DNA of 64,000 bases from Ectobacillus panaciterrae DSM 19096. GTDB lineage: Bacteria; Bacillota; Bacilli; Bacillales; Bacillaceae_G. Below, piece after piece: positions 63,661 to 64,000 of this stretch. The notes under the pieces were generated by a model that ran no database searches, had not been told where the DNA came from, and saw only the letters and a list, made by a program, of their open reading frames with translations. Within the stretch, counting starts at the first letter, position 1. Each line of letters opens with the position of its first letter. Both the position numbers and the translations under genes were made by a program. The DNA lies in NCBI RefSeq assembly GCF_000430785.1, contig NZ_AUMR01000011.1, positions 55,765-119,764 on the forward strand, given 5' to 3'.

Positions 63661-64000
63661 GTGAACTACCACGAACCTAGAGGTATCGTGGCTTCTGAAA
63701 AGAAGCTACATAGTCTCTAGTTTCGTCCCTTCGGGGTAAGTTCACCAGACTCAGTTAGGAGAAGTCCCAGCTACGTTAATGAGGTCATGACACCTTCGGT
63801 TGACGCACCAGACCGTTGCTCTGTCGTCCATGTTTAAGTAGGGCTGAGGTAAGGCTCGGTGACATGGATGTAAAAAGCCTTTTTAACTTTGTCGAGGTAT
63901 CGAAAAAAGTTGTTGATTCAACTTGGAAATGATGTGAAACAACTCATGCACGATATAGCCAATAGATACTATTTTAGAATAGTCGAAATAGAAGTAGATA
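63661..64000 (+). mobile_element. Left end of an IS200/IS605-family insertion sequence, cut by the window edge
   Basis: GTGAAC (63661) pairs with GTTCAC (63740). The enclosed hairpins are CCACGA/TCGTGG, GCTTCT/AGAAGC and CCC-TTC-GGG. Further on, TCCATGT and ACATGGA form a stem that hides the tnpA start region. A long structured 5' leader, subterminal hairpins and a TnpA-like frame downstream match IS200-type elements. The outer boundary is not certain and the right end is outside. Confidence 0.65.
63864..64000 (+). pseudogene. IS200-type transposase TnpA start, apparently frameshifted, partial
   Basis: ATG 63864 opens MDVKSLFN, then leaves the expected protein and stops at TGA after 22 codons. 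The +1 frame, open from 63874 to the window edge, reads LSRYRKKLLIQLGNDVKQLM and ANRYYFRIVEIEVD. This matches the HUH/Y1 transposase pattern (KYR-x-K..., then I-x-EIEVD before the metal-binding HUH). The short N-terminal strand that should precede KYR is missing or out of frame, so the gene is probably broken; the rest lies outside the window. Confidence 0.6.

Overview
The window is chromosomal DNA from an endospore-forming Bacillaceae bacterium. It carries the whole spoVA operon, the spoIIAA-spoIIAB-sigF operon, spoIIM, mciZ and a GerAB-type germinant permease. AGGAGG ribosome binding sites, frequent TTG/GTG starts, an FMN riboswitch and ARG/BirA operators fit the same group. Gene order follows Bacillus subtilis in blocks (spoVA-sigF-spoIIAB-spoIIAA-dacF; pdp-pupG-drm; xerD-yqzK-fur-spoIIM; nudF-mciZ-yqkF). 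The bioADFHCB and argCJBDF operons and bcr1-like intergenic repeats look more like the B. cereus lineage. By eye the G+C content seems higher than in B. cereus itself, so a relative outside the core cereus group is my best guess (inference, nothing computed).

Layout. 0-2 kb: end of ppiB, a secreted DUF1002 protein, a HAD phosphatase. 2-7 kb: spoVAA-AF (leftward) behind a SigG-type promoter. 7-11 kb: sigF, spoIIAB, spoIIAA, dacF. 10.8-18.6 kb: a block absent at this place in B. subtilis: a GntR/YtrA-regulated ABC transporter, a frameshifted secreted protein, a MarR regulator, a SIMPL protein, a purine permease, an acyltransferase and CorA. 18.6-22 kb: nucleoside salvage operon drm-pupG-pdp. 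22-26.5 kb: amidase, lipoprotein, xerD, yqzK, fur, spoIIM. 26.5-35.5 kb: GNAT enzyme, nudF, mciZ, yqkF and an accessory stretch rich in broken genes (GrpB/reductase chimera, 5'-nucleotidase tail, frameshifted crcB). 35.6-39.4 kb: FMN riboswitch and ribD-ribE-ribBA-ribH. 40.3-46 kb: complete biotin operon bioA-D-F-H-C-B with a BirA operator. 46-52.7 kb: DUF554 remnant, germination permease, sortase D, SGNH hydrolase, CapA-like protein, MarR regulator, small Tyr-rich protein, DUF2062 protein. 52.7-58 kb: arginine operon argC-J-B-D-F. 58-64 kb: repeats, LtrA remnant, yqzH-like gene, cdaR-like regulator, yqjQ, yqjP, proC and the left end of an IS200/IS605-family element running off the window.

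How the genes work together. SpoIIAA/AB/SigF start forespore transcription; the spoVA operon makes the dipicolinic acid channel of the spore membrane; DacF trims cortex peptidoglycan; SpoIIM works in engulfment; MciZ blocks FtsZ in the mother cell. Riboflavin, biotin, arginine and proline biosynthesis are essentially complete.

I found no convincing new multigene system. The most unusual content is in intergenic DNA: three families of structured repeats (one with copies that preserve base pairing while changing sequence, one nested inside another), at least six decayed genes, and several very small genes.
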